From Maritimibacter sp. (GTDB lineage: Bacteria; Pseudomonadota; Alphaproteobacteria; Rhodobacterales; Rhodobacteraceae): a stretch of DNA of 64,000 nucleotides. Below, piece by piece: positions 18,613-26,652 of this stretch. A model generated the notes under the pieces. The model did no database searches. It was not told the DNA's origin and was given only the letters and a program-made list of their open reading frames with translations. Made by a program: the position numbers and the translations under genes. The stretch is taken from assembly GCA_002701395.1 (NCBI GenBank), contig NZVC01000032.1:25947-89946 (forward strand). Reading direction: 5' to 3'. The first letter of the stretch is position 1; each line of letters opens with the position of its first letter.

Positions 18613-19529
18613 ACGCTGTCGGCAAGCCCGGGTTCGGTGGCGCGGCGGTCTTCGACATGGGCCATGATGCCATCAAGAAAGACCTCTGCCAGCTCGGCGC
18701 GCGGCCCTTTCGCGTGCACGCTGGCGTAGGTGATCCAGTGGTCGCCCTCTAGTGGACGCAGCGCCATGCCCTGCATCGTGGCCGGGGTCATCACCATCGG
18801 GTCGATCAGGGTCAGTCCTAGGCCCTGCCGCACCATCTCGACGGTCACGATTGTCGATCCCGTTTCGAACGCGATCTCGGGCCGCAGGCCTGCGGTGCCC
18901 ATCACGTCTTCCAGCCGGTCGCGCCACCGTTGCCCTGCCGCCAGAGATACCAGCGGACCGGCGGCCAGATCGCCAAGCGCGACCTCCTTCGCACGTTCCA
19001 GCGGATGCCCCGCAGGCATCAGCACGCACAGTCGCGACCGCAGCACGGGCATGATGTCGATCGGGATGATCTCGTTCTCGACCGGAAGCGAGATAAGGCC
19101 CATGTTGTAGCCCCGCGCGGCAACCTTGCTTTCGATCTCGAACCGGCTTTCAACGTGGACCGTGCATTGCAGGTCGATGCCCTCGCGCCGCAGCCGGGCG
19201 ATGGTGGGCACGACAAGCCCGTTCGCCAGCGGTGCGGCGGTGACCACCGACAGCCAGTTACGGGTCCGCGTGCGGATGTCGCGGGCGATCAGCGGGATCT
19301 CGTCGATGCCGTCCAGCGTGTTGGAAATCTGCTGATAGAAAAGCGCGCCTTCGTCCGTCAGTTCAAGGTTCCGCCGCGAGCGTGAGAACAGCGTCAGCGA
19401 CAGTTGACCTTCCAGCTGTGTCAGCAGGCGGCTGGCGGCGGACGGTGAAAGGTTCAGCCGGTCGGCGGCCTCTGACAGCGAGCCGGTGGCGACGACATAG
19501 CGGAACAGGCGAAGACCCCGAAGGTTCAT
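18600..19529 (-). CDS. LysR-family regulator, convergent to the ABC/lyase operon
   Basis: 309 residues with the LysR helix-turn-helix at the N-terminus (GSLSEAADRLNLSPSAASRLLTQLE, about 17-41) and a two-lobed effector domain. It resembles regulators of organic-acid and aromatic catabolism. A TTGC-N6-TGCA element lies 14 bp before its ATG and recurs before the ABC operon, which suggests it controls that operon and itself. Confidence 0.85.
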   Translation of the reverse strand: MNLRGLRLFRYVVATGSLSEAADRLNLSPSAASRLLTQLEGQLSLTLFSRSRRNLELTDEGALFYQQISNTLDGIDEIPLIARDIRTRTRNWLSVVTAAPLANGLVVPTIARLRREGIDLQCTVHVESRFEIESKVAARGYNMGLISLPVENEIIPIDIMPVLRSRLCVLMPAGHPLERAKEVALGDLAAGPLVSLAAGQRWRDRLEDVMGTAGLRPEIAFETGSTIVTVEMVRQGLGLTLIDPMVMTPATMQGMALRPLEGDHWITYASVHAKGPRAELAEVFLDGIMAHVEDRRATEPGLADSVYLI

Positions 19530-19542
19530 GGCAGGCTCTGAG

Positions 19543-19556
19543 TTGCGATAATTGCA
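19543..19556 (-). promoter_or_regulatory. Candidate LysR autoregulatory site
   Basis: TTGC-gataat-TGCA at 19543-19556, same half-sites and spacing as the element at 12132-12145 before the ABC operon. It lies directly before the lysR start. Confidence 0.4.
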
Positions 19557-19583
19557 TCCAATTGCCGTATGTTTGCGGTTTTG

Positions 19584-19811
19584 TCAAAATAGCGCCGAGG
19601 CTTGGATGGCGTGACGTTCGGTGGAATCCGACGGTGCGGCAAGCACGATCACGATGACGGTGCACAGGATCAGGATCGCCGAGCCGGATGCAATGACGAT
19701 GGCACGGGACTGCAGCAACCCCTTGCGGGCATGGCACCGGCCACAGAGGCGCCCGGCCAGCCGCATCCGGTGACCGCATTCGCGGCAGCGGAAGACCCTG
19801 AGTGCAGGCAT
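19584..19811 (-). CDS. Small zinc-ribbon membrane protein, function unknown
   Basis: 75 residues. The N-terminal half has two CxxC pairs (FRCRECGHR and LCGRCHAR) that would hold one Zn2+; a single TM helix follows (about 38-60, IVIASGSAILILCTVIVIVLA) and then a short polar tail. GGGGAGA lies before the ATG at 19811, chosen over the ATG at 19838, which lacks a ribosome site. No named family is recognised. It stands alone between lysR and gntR. Confidence 0.55.
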   Translation of the reverse strand: MPALRVFRCRECGHRMRLAGRLCGRCHARKGLLQSRAIVIASGSAILILCTVIVIVLAAPSDSTERHAIQASALF

Positions 19812-19947
19812 CTTCGTCGTCTCCCCAAGACTGAACATTCACGTATGCCGTACCCCGGAAAATCACCGGAGATGGTTAAATTTCGCTTAATCGGCGGCAG
19901 GTTGGCTGGGCGGATCGTTCGCCCGCTGGGACGGGCGCCGATCACAT

Positions 19948-20023
19948 TTCTGTATACATAAGCGCCCCGTGATGGCCGTATGTCCGCCGCGCGTTATTCT
20001 TTGACAGGGAAATGTATACAGAA
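19948..20023 (+). promoter_or_regulatory. Promoter with paired inverted GntR/FadR-type operators
   Basis: TTCTGTATACAT (19948-19959) and its exact reverse complement ATGTATACAGAA (20012-20023) share the palindromic core TGTATACA, the kind of site bound by FCD-type GntR regulators. The second copy sits in the spacer of a TTGACA (20001-20006) promoter with a weak TAGCGT -10 at 20024. Binding should block transcription of gntR and the genes after it. The remaining gap 19812-19947 shows nothing else. Confidence 0.65.
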
Positions 20024-20054
20024 TAGCGTTTCGCCAGCGGCAAAGGGAGGAACC

Positions 20055-20789
20055 ATGCCGACGGAGGAGAGAGTCTCTCAGTACGAGAAGGCGCTTCAGG
20101 AGTTGCGCGCGCTTATCCTGAACGGCGGGGTCGAGGCGAACACCCGACTGGCCGAGACCGCGCTTGCCGAACGTTTCGGAATTTCACGCACGCCGCTGCG
20201 GCAGGCGATGGACCGGCTGGTCGAGGAAGGCCTGCTGGAACGCGCCGACACCGGGCGCTGCCGTGTCGCAAGTTTCACCATGGAAGACATCATCGACGCC
20301 ATCGAACTGCGCGGCGTCGTCGAGGGCACGGCGGCCCGGCTGGCGGCCGAACGCGGCGCGGATCCGGCGCTGGCGGTCGAATGTCGCGCGGTGCTTGATG
20401 CGCTGGACCGGGCGACGGCGTCGGCGGATGCGATCGACTTCACGGCCTACGTGCGGCTGAACGCGCGGTTTCACGAACTGATCGCCGCGCTGGCCGGAAG
20501 CCGCGTGGTGCAGCGCGAGGTCGAACGCGCCGCGCGCCTGCCACTCGCGTCGCCCAGCGCGTTCTTGCAGGGGCAGGAGGTCGTGCACGACTTCCGCGCC
20601 TCGCTGCCCCGCGCGCAACGTCAGCACCGCGCCCTGTTCGACGCCATCCTCGCCCGCGAAGGCGCGCGCGCGGAATCGCTGGCCCGCGAACATGCGCGGC
20701 TTGCGCGGATCAATCTTGAATACGCCATGCAGGCCGGACCGGACATCGCGGAACGCGTGCCGGGTCTTGCGCTTGTTTCAGACAACTGA
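20055..20789 (+). CDS. GntR-family (FadR/FCD subfamily) regulator
   Basis: 244 residues: winged helix-turn-helix (TRLAETALAERFGISRTPLRQAMDRLVEEGLL, about 32-63) then an all-alpha FCD ligand domain (about 85-235) with the usual Asp/His metal-site positions. GGGAGGA precedes the ATG at 20055. The paired TGTATACA operators just upstream suggest autorepression. It is 19 bp before the O-demethylase gene and most likely responds to that pathway's substrate. Confidence 0.88.
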   Translation: MPTEERVSQYEKALQELRALILNGGVEANTRLAETALAERFGISRTPLRQAMDRLVEEGLLERADTGRCRVASFTMEDIIDAIELRGVVEGTAARLAAERGADPALAVECRAVLDALDRATASADAIDFTAYVRLNARFHELIAALAGSRVVQREVERAARLPLASPSAFLQGQEVVHDFRASLPRAQRQHRALFDAILAREGARAESLAREHARLARINLEYAMQAGPDIAERVPGLALVSDN

Positions 20790-20808
20790 CCATAGGAGGA
20801 ACCACATT

Positions 20809-22209
20809 ATGTCCAGTCTCAGTGACGCGATTGCAAAGGCCGGAAATCCGGTCGACATGCTTCGGAACTCGGCCATCGGGATGTACGTCTATCCCGTCGT
20901 TGCGCCCGAGTTCACCAACTGGCGCGACGAGCAGCGCGCGTGGCGCGAGTCGGCGGTGCTGTTCGACCAGTCCCACCACATGGACGAGCTGATCGTCGAG
21001 GGCCCGGACGCCGAGGCGTTCCTTGCGCATGTGGGCATCAACGGTTTCGCCAACTTCGACCTTGCCCGCGCCAAGCACTTCGTGCCTGTCACCCCGGCGG
21101 GCCATGTCATCGGCGACATGATCATTTTCCGCGAGCGTGAGGACAAGTTCATCCTCGTCGGCCGCGCACCGACCGCGAACTGGACAAAGTTCCAAGCCGC
21201 CATCGGCAGCTGGAAGGTCCGCCTGATCCACGACCCGCGCTCTGACAGCCGCCCCGATGGAGAGCGGGTGCTTCGCACGCACTATCGCTTCCAGATCCAG
21301 GGCCCCGACGCGCCGAAGATCTTCGAGGTGATGAACGGCGGGCCCGTTCCGGACATCAAGTTTTTCCACGTCGACTGGATCAACATCGGGTCCAAGAAGG
21401 TGCAGGCCCTGCGCCACGGCATGTCCGGCGCGCCCGGTCTGGAAGTCTGGGGTCCTTACAAGGACAAGGCCTACATCCAGTCGGTGATCATGGAATCCGC
21501 CGAGAAGGCGGGCGTGAACCTCGTGCGCTGCGGCAGCCGCGCCTATTCGACCAACACGCTTGAATCCGGCTGGATCCCCAGCCCGCTGCCCGGCATCTAC
21601 ACCGGCGACGGCATGATGCAGGAATACCGCGATTACCTAGGCGCCGACGCCTACGAAGCCGTGGGTTCGATCGGCGGCAGCTATGTCAGCGACAACATCG
21701 CGGACTATTACGTGAACCCGTTCGAGCTGGGCTATGGCTTCTACATCGGCTGGAAGAAAGACGACTTCATCGGCAAGGACGCCCTGACCAAGATGAAGGA
21801 CGGCCCGAACCGCAAGAAGGTCACCTTCGAGTGGAACAAGGACGACGTTCTGAAGGTCATCGCCAGCGGCTTCGAGGACGGCACGCCCTACAAATGGATC
21901 GACTTCCCGCAGCCGAACTATGCCAGTTCTAGCGCCGATATGGTGATGCAGGGCGACAAGATGGTCGGGATGAGCATGTTCAACGGCTATTCGTTCAACG
22001 AACGCTGCATGCTGTCGCTGGGCGTGGTCGACGAAAGCGTTCAGGAAGGCGACGTGCTGACCATGAAATGGGGCGAGCCGGACGACACCGGCAAGACCTC
22101 GACAGAGACGCACAAGCAGGCCGAAATCCGCGTTCGCGTGTCGCCTACGCCTTACTCGCGCGAGGCGCGCGAAGGCTATGCGGCCGATAGCTGGCGGGCC
22201 AAGGGCTAG
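20809..22209 (+). CDS. LigM/DesA-like tetrahydrofolate-dependent O-demethylase
   Basis: 466 residues, close to LigM (about 470). Long stretches follow the LigM pattern as I recall it: MLRNSAIGMYVYPVVAPEF, FDQSHHMDELIV, VPVTPAGHVIGDMIIF, RHGMSGAPGLEVWGPY and SNTLESGWIPSPLP-like segments. LigM and DesA move the methyl group of vanillate, 3-O-methylgallate or syringate to tetrahydrofolate; the fold is that of GcvT and the DMSP demethylase DmdA. The substrate here is probably a methoxylated aromatic acid, but other methyl donors are possible. AGGAGGA precedes the ATG at 20809. Confidence 0.82.
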   Translation: MSSLSDAIAKAGNPVDMLRNSAIGMYVYPVVAPEFTNWRDEQRAWRESAVLFDQSHHMDELIVEGPDAEAFLAHVGINGFANFDLARAKHFVPVTPAGHVIGDMIIFREREDKFILVGRAPTANWTKFQAAIGSWKVRLIHDPRSDSRPDGERVLRTHYRFQIQGPDAPKIFEVMNGGPVPDIKFFHVDWINIGSKKVQALRHGMSGAPGLEVWGPYKDKAYIQSVIMESAEKAGVNLVRCGSRAYSTNTLESGWIPSPLPGIYTGDGMMQEYRDYLGADAYEAVGSIGGSYVSDNIADYYVNPFELGYGFYIGWKKDDFIGKDALTKMKDGPNRKKVTFEWNKDDVLKVIASGFEDGTPYKWIDFPQPNYASSSADMVMQGDKMVGMSMFNGYSFNERCMLSLGVVDESVQEGDVLTMKWGEPDDTGKTSTETHKQAEIRVRVSPTPYSREAREGYAADSWRAKG

Positions 22210-22233
22210 AAATAACGAAGAATTCTATTTTCG

Positions 22234-22286
22234 CGGGGGCGGGCAGAGGTTAGGTTCGCCCCCGTCAACATCACTGGTGTCACCAG
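22234..22286 (+). other. Hairpin and dyad between demethylase and TRAP genes
   Basis: Stem CGGGGGCG (22234-22241) / CGCCCCCG (22257-22264), then a perfect palindrome CTGGTG-T-CACCAG (22274-22286) just before the dctP ribosome site. Possibly an RNA processing hairpin plus an operator; no T-tract. Confidence 0.45.
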
Positions 22287-22299
22287 GGGAGGGAACGAC

Positions 22300-23280
22300 A
22301 TGAAATTCGACAGACTGATTGCAGCCGCCGCCATCGCGGTCGGGTTTGCCGGAACGGTTTCGGCGCAGGAGCTGAAGTTCGCAAGCTTCACGCCGCCGTT
22401 CCACACGATCAACGCCAGCGTGATCGAAAAGCTGAACGCCGACGTCTCGGCGGCCACCGACGGTGCGCTGACCGTTCAGGGCTACCACGGCGGCGAGCTT
22501 GGCGCCGGTCCGCTGGAACAGTACGTGCGCGTCGTGCAAGGCGCGGCGGATATGTCCTGGGGCTTGCCGGGCTATACCTCGTCGCAGTTCGAGAAGACGA
22601 TGATCGCGGAACTTCCGGGCGCGATCCCGGATGACATGGCCGGCTACGAGGCGCTGTGGGCCGCGTTCGACAGCGAACTTGTCGGCGAATTCCCGGCGAC
22701 CAAGGCGCTGGCGCTTTGGACGTCCGAGCCCAACATCTTCATCATGCGTGAAACGGCGATCCGTACGCCCGAGGACCTTGCCGGCCTGAAGGTCCGCGTC
22801 GCGGGTGCGACGGCTGCCGAGGTGGCGACCGCGCTGGGCGCGACCCCCGTGCAGATGCCGATGACCGAGGTCTACAACGCGATGCAGACCGGCCTGATCG
22901 ACGGTGTGATCACCGGCGTGTCCGTTCTGACCGACTTCAAACTGAACGAAGTGACCGGCGCCGTGACCATCGGCGCGCCGCTGGGCCGCCTGACGTTCTA
23001 CACGGTCATGAACCAAGGCGTGTACGACGGCCTCGGCGATGCAGAAAAGGCCGCGCTGGACGAAGCATCGGGCATGAGCCTGTCGAAAAGCGCCGAAGAT
23101 GCGTGGAATGCCGTCGCGGACGAGGCGCTTGCCGCCGCACGCGAGAACGACGCGATCGAGGTGGTCGACCTGTCCGAGGACGAGCAGGCGGCCTTCGCCG
23201 AAGCCGTCGCGGATGTGGTGGATTCCTACGTCGCCCGCGTCGGTGGCGAGTCCGCGCTTGCGGCACTTCGCGGCGAGTAA
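22300..23280 (+). CDS. dctP: TRAP transporter substrate-binding protein (DctP family)
   Basis: 326 residues with signal peptide (cleavage after VSAQ, about 24) and the DctP fold. LAGLKVRVAGATAAEVATALGATPVQMPMTEVY (about 166-198) holds the conserved Arg that binds the substrate carboxylate. It delivers an organic acid to the DctQM permease. Position behind the O-demethylase suggests an aromatic or methoxylated acid. GGGGAGGGAACGAC precedes the ATG. Confidence 0.9.
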   Translation: MKFDRLIAAAAIAVGFAGTVSAQELKFASFTPPFHTINASVIEKLNADVSAATDGALTVQGYHGGELGAGPLEQYVRVVQGAADMSWGLPGYTSSQFEKTMIAELPGAIPDDMAGYEALWAAFDSELVGEFPATKALALWTSEPNIFIMRETAIRTPEDLAGLKVRVAGATAAEVATALGATPVQMPMTEVYNAMQTGLIDGVITGVSVLTDFKLNEVTGAVTIGAPLGRLTFYTVMNQGVYDGLGDAEKAALDEASGMSLSKSAEDAWNAVADEALAAARENDAIEVVDLSEDEQAAFAEAVADVVDSYVARVGGESALAALRGE

Positions 23281-23287
23281 CGGCTGA

Positions 23288-23797
23288 ATGCACGCGATAC
23301 GAAAACTGGCGGACGGGCTGATCGGTCTGTCCGCCATTCTCGGCACGCTCGGCCTTCTGGCCGAGCTTGTCGTGATCCTGATCGACGTCATCGGCCGGGC
23401 TCTTGGCTCTCCGCTGTATGGCGCGCAGGACGTCACCACCATGTCGATGGTCATTCTGGTGTTCGGTGCGATGGCGCTGTGTGACCGGGCCGGTGGCCAC
23501 ATCTCGGTCGACCTGCTGGAAAACCGTTTTCCCGGCTGGCTGAACCGCATCCTGGATATCGTGTCGGCGCTGTTCGGGGCCGTGATCTTCGCCGCGCTTG
23601 CGTGGACCGTGATGGAAAGCGCGAAGCTGTCGGTGATGCTGAACCTGTCGACCAACCTGATCAAGCTGCCGAAGGCGTGGTTCCAGTACGCCCTGTCGGT
23701 CTTCGCCATCGTCACGGCGATGGGCATGTTGCTGCGCGCGGTAGAGCTGACCTTTACCGACCGTGACGTGCGCAAGGAAGGAACCCCCGAAGCATGA
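23288..23797 (+). CDS. dctQ: TRAP transporter small permease (DctQ family)
   Basis: 169 residues with four TM helices (about 10-32, 48-66, 90-110 and 128-150) and the conserved ALCDRAGGHISVDLL motif of DctQ proteins. It couples the substrate-binding protein to the large permease. The start is 7 bp after dctP and the stop overlaps dctM by 4 bp. Confidence 0.9.
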   Translation: MHAIRKLADGLIGLSAILGTLGLLAELVVILIDVIGRALGSPLYGAQDVTTMSMVILVFGAMALCDRAGGHISVDLLENRFPGWLNRILDIVSALFGAVIFAALAWTVMESAKLSVMLNLSTNLIKLPKAWFQYALSVFAIVTAMGMLLRAVELTFTDRDVRKEGTPEA

Positions 23798-25098
23798 CCC
23801 CCGCCGCGACCGGCCTTGTGGGCATTATCGCCCTGTTCGTTCTGTTGGCCCTGCGCATTCCCGTCGCCTTCGCCATGTTCATCGTGGGCTTTGTCGGCAT
23901 CGCCGCGCTGAACGGGTTGAACGCCGCCACGTCGCTGTTGGCGTCCGAGGCGTTCACCTTGGGCTCGTCGGCGGAACTGGTGGTGATCCCGCTGTTCATT
24001 CTGATGGGCAACATCGCCTCGGTCACCGGCATGAGCCGGCGGCTGTACGACGCGGCCTATGCCGTGATCGGCCAGCTGCGCGGCGGTCTGGCATCGGCCA
24101 CGGTGATCGGCTGCGGCGGCTTTGCCGCGCTGTCCGGGTCATCCGTCGCCGCCGCTTTGACGATGGGCCGGGTGTCGCTGGCCGAGATGGACCGCTTCAA
24201 CTATGACACGCGGCTGTCCACCGGCGTTGTCGCCGCGGGCGGCACGCTGGGCATCCTGATCCCGCCGTCGACCGGCTTCGTGATCTACGCGATCCTGACC
24301 GAGCAAAGCATCGGCCGCCTGTTCCTGGCCGGCGTGCTGCCGGGCATCCTGCTGCTGTCTTTGTTCCTGCTGACCATCACCGTGATCTGCTGGATCCGCC
24401 CCGAAATGGGGCCCGCCGGTCCGCGCACGACCATGTCCGAGAAGGCGCAGGCAATGGCGGGCGCAATCCCGATCCTTGCGGTGATCGTGCTGACCATCGG
24501 CGGCATCTACGGCGGCATGTTCTCTCCGACAGAGGCCGCTGCGGTGGGCGCCGGGGCGGTCGTGCTGATCGGCTTTGCGATGCGCACGCTGACGTTGCGA
24601 ACGCTGTGGAAGGCCAGCCGGGATTCCATCGTCACGACGGCGACGGTCATGCTGATCCTGATCGCCGCGCACCTGATCAACCCGTTCCTTGCCCTGTCGC
24701 ACATCCCGCAGGCTGTGGGCGAGTTCCTGACCGGGCTGAGCCTGCCGGTGACCGGCGTGCTGGTCATCATCCTGCTGATCTATCTTGTACTCGGTTGCTT
24801 CCTCGAGGGCTTCGCAATGCTGGTCCTGACGCTGCCGATCTTCTTCCCGGTGGTCACGCAGCTGGGCGTCGATCCGATCTGGTTCGGGGTGCTGGTGGTG
24901 CTGACGCTGGAGATGGGGCTGATCTCTCCTCCGGTCGGGATCAACGTGTTCATCGTGAAATCGGTGGCGCAGAATGTCTCGCTGGCCCGGATCTTCCGGG
25001 GCGTGCTGCCGTTCTGGCTGGCGATGATGGCGGCGGTGGCGATCCTGATCGCCTTCCCGCAGATCTCGTTGTTCCTGCCGGATACGATGATCCGATAG
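23794..25098 (+). CDS. dctM: TRAP transporter large permease (DctM family)
   Basis: 434 residues, about 12 TM helices, with the motifs GCGGFAALSGSSVAAALTMG and AAGGTLGILIPPSTGFVIYAI diagnostic of DctM, plus SPPVGINVFIVKSVA near the C-terminus. It is the Na+-driven channel of the TRAP system and overlaps dctQ by 4 bp. Confidence 0.92.
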   Translation: MTPAATGLVGIIALFVLLALRIPVAFAMFIVGFVGIAALNGLNAATSLLASEAFTLGSSAELVVIPLFILMGNIASVTGMSRRLYDAAYAVIGQLRGGLASATVIGCGGFAALSGSSVAAALTMGRVSLAEMDRFNYDTRLSTGVVAAGGTLGILIPPSTGFVIYAILTEQSIGRLFLAGVLPGILLLSLFLLTITVICWIRPEMGPAGPRTTMSEKAQAMAGAIPILAVIVLTIGGIYGGMFSPTEAAAVGAGAVVLIGFAMRTLTLRTLWKASRDSIVTTATVMLILIAAHLINPFLALSHIPQAVGEFLTGLSLPVTGVLVIILLIYLVLGCFLEGFAMLVLTLPIFFPVVTQLGVDPIWFGVLVVLTLEMGLISPPVGINVFIVKSVAQNVSLARIFRGVLPFWLAMMAAVAILIAFPQISLFLPDTMIR

Positions 25099-25106
25099 CT
25101 GGCAAT

Positions 25107-25155
25107 CCCTCCCCGCTGGGCTAAACTTCGCATAAGCGAAGCCGGCAGGGGAGGG
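25107..25155 (+). other. Hairpin that would hide the ribosome-binding site of the VOC gene
   Basis: Outer arms CCCTCCCC (25107-25114) and GGGGAGGG (25148-25155) are exact complements; the inner stem is CTTCGC-ATAA-GCGAAG (25126-25141). GGGGAGGG is also the Shine-Dalgarno of the ATG at 25160. Alternatively it is a terminator for the TRAP operon, but there is no T-tract. Confidence 0.55.
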
Positions 25156-25159
25156 CGCC

Positions 25160-25759
25160 ATGAGCAAGGACATCCGGAAGATCCAGACGCAGGGGGTGCA
25201 TCATATCACCCTGATGGGCGCGGACCGGCAGACATCCATCGACTTCTGGGAGGGCGTGCTGGGCATGCCCTTCATTTTCGACCAGCCCAACCTGGACGAC
25301 CCGGAGCAGGGCCATTTGTATTTCGATCCGGGCGACGGGCGGCTGATCACGATCTTCACCAAGGAAGACCGGGCCGTCGACCCGCGCCGGACGCCCACGG
25401 ACACGGGCTGTGTCCACCACATCGCCTTCAACGTCAGCCGCGCGAGCTTCAGCCAGGTCGTCGAGCGGCTGGAAGCGCGGGGGATCGGACATTCCGGCCC
25501 GAAGGACCGGGGCTTCATGGATTCGATCTATTTCAAGGACCCGCTGGGGCTTTTGATCGAATTGGCCTGCTATCGCTTCGAGCCGCCCGAGGGCCACCGC
25601 CACGCCGACGTGATGATCGAGGCGCACCGCATCCGCGTGGCGCGCGGCGACGATCACATTCAAGAGGTGCATCTGGCGGACGCGATCGAGCTGTTGGTGG
25701 AACGGTCGCAGCAATCGCTGTCCGACGACCGCGGCGCGAAGAACCCGTATTCGCGCTAG
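25160..25759 (+). CDS. VOC-family metalloenzyme (glyoxalase / ring-cleaving dioxygenase type)
   Basis: 199 residues with two beta-alpha-beta-beta-beta modules. Candidate metal ligands are His in GVHHITL (about 14), His in CVHHIAF (about 89) and Glu in LLIELACY. It resembles bacterial ring-cleaving dioxygenases and glyoxalases. It is 61 bp after dctM on the same strand and may act downstream of the O-demethylase on a demethylated catechol, an inference from context. Its last ~50 residues (EVHLADAIELLVERSQQ) are polar and look like an added tail. Confidence 0.7.
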   Translation: MSKDIRKIQTQGVHHITLMGADRQTSIDFWEGVLGMPFIFDQPNLDDPEQGHLYFDPGDGRLITIFTKEDRAVDPRRTPTDTGCVHHIAFNVSRASFSQVVERLEARGIGHSGPKDRGFMDSIYFKDPLGLLIELACYRFEPPEGHRHADVMIEAHRIRVARGDDHIQEVHLADAIELLVERSQQSLSDDRGAKNPYSR

Positions 25760-25780
25760 GCGCGGTGCTGGTCCGCCGGG

Positions 25781-25895
25781 CGGGGGGCGGGTGCCCCCCG
25801 CGCACCGCAAGTGCGCATACGAGACGGCGAGGGGGCTCTGCCCCCGTCACGCTGGCGCGTGACTCCCCCGAGGTATTTCGGAAGAGAAGAAGCCG
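25781..25895. repeat. Palindromic intergenic element (REP-like) between convergent genes
   Basis: Three hairpins in a row: CGGGGGGC/GCCCCCCG (25781-25800), GGGGGC-TCT-GCCCCC (25831-25845) and GTCACGC-TGGC-GCGTGAC (25846-25863), then CCCCCGAGGTATTT and an AAGAGAAGAAG tail. The last part resembles a recurrent intergenic palindrome of Rhodobacterales genomes as I remember it. It probably ends transcription from both sides. Confidence 0.6.
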
Positions 25896-25902
25896 GGCTG
25901 GG

Positions 25903-26652
25903 TCAGGTGAAGATTTTCTGGAACCAAGACAGCGGCAGGTGGCGGCCCACCGTGAACAGCCACGCAAAGGGCTTGGGGAAGCTGTGCGAGAAGCGGTTCG
26001 AGCGGATGCCTTTCAGGACCTCTTGCGCGGCGGCGTCCGGTTCCATGATCTGCGGCATCCGGAAGTCGTTCTTGTCGGTCAGGCGGGTTCGGATGAAGCC
26101 CGGATTGACGCGCTGGACGGTGACGCCGGTGTCCTTCAGGTCGGCGCGCAGGTTTTCCGCCAGATGCATGACCGCCGCCTTCGAGGCGCCGTAGCCCACC
26201 GCGCCGGGCAGGCCCGCGAAGCCAGACAGCGATCCGATCAGCACGATGCGGCCACGGCCACGGCGCAGCAGCGCCGGGACCACCGCGCCAAGGACATTCA
26301 CGCAGCCTATGAAGTTCACCTGCGCCATCTTGCGGACGGCGCCGGCGTTCCAATCGGTCGCCTTCACGGGCTCGTAGAACCCGGCGCCGAAGATGATGCC
26401 ATCGAAATCGCCCGCGGCGAGCACGGCGGCTTGCGCGGCGTCCGGGGCGGTGACGTCCAACGGCAGGGCGCGGGCGTCCGTCAGGCCAGCGGCGAGGTCG
26501 TTCAGGCGATCTTCGCTGCGGGCGGACAGGATCAGGCGGGCGCCCTTGGCGTCCAGCGCCTCGGCCACGGCGCGGCCAAGGCCCTCGGACGCGCCGACGA
26601 TCCACCACGTCTTGCCACGAAAAGGGCCGGTGTCTGGCTCTGTATCAGGCAT
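25903..26652 (-). CDS. Short-chain dehydrogenase/reductase in the RpoE-linked operon
   Basis: 249 residues, classical SDR: WIVGASEGLGRAVAEAL nucleotide loop (about 14-30), conserved IGSLSGFAG serine region, and catalytic YGASK. The start at 26652 overlaps the CFA-synthase stop by 8 bp; a longer frame exists but its extra residues are not SDR-like. It is the last of four genes divergent from rpoE. An SDR belongs to the rpoE-chrR neighbourhood of Rhodobacter as I recall. The substrate is unknown. Confidence 0.85.
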   Translation of the reverse strand: MPDTEPDTGPFRGKTWWIVGASEGLGRAVAEALDAKGARLILSARSEDRLNDLAAGLTDARALPLDVTAPDAAQAAVLAAGDFDGIIFGAGFYEPVKATDWNAGAVRKMAQVNFIGCVNVLGAVVPALLRRGRGRIVLIGSLSGFAGLPGAVGYGASKAAVMHLAENLRADLKDTGVTVQRVNPGFIRTRLTDKNDFRMPQIMEPDAAAQEVLKGIRSNRFSHSFPKPFAWLFTVGRHLPLSWFQKIFT

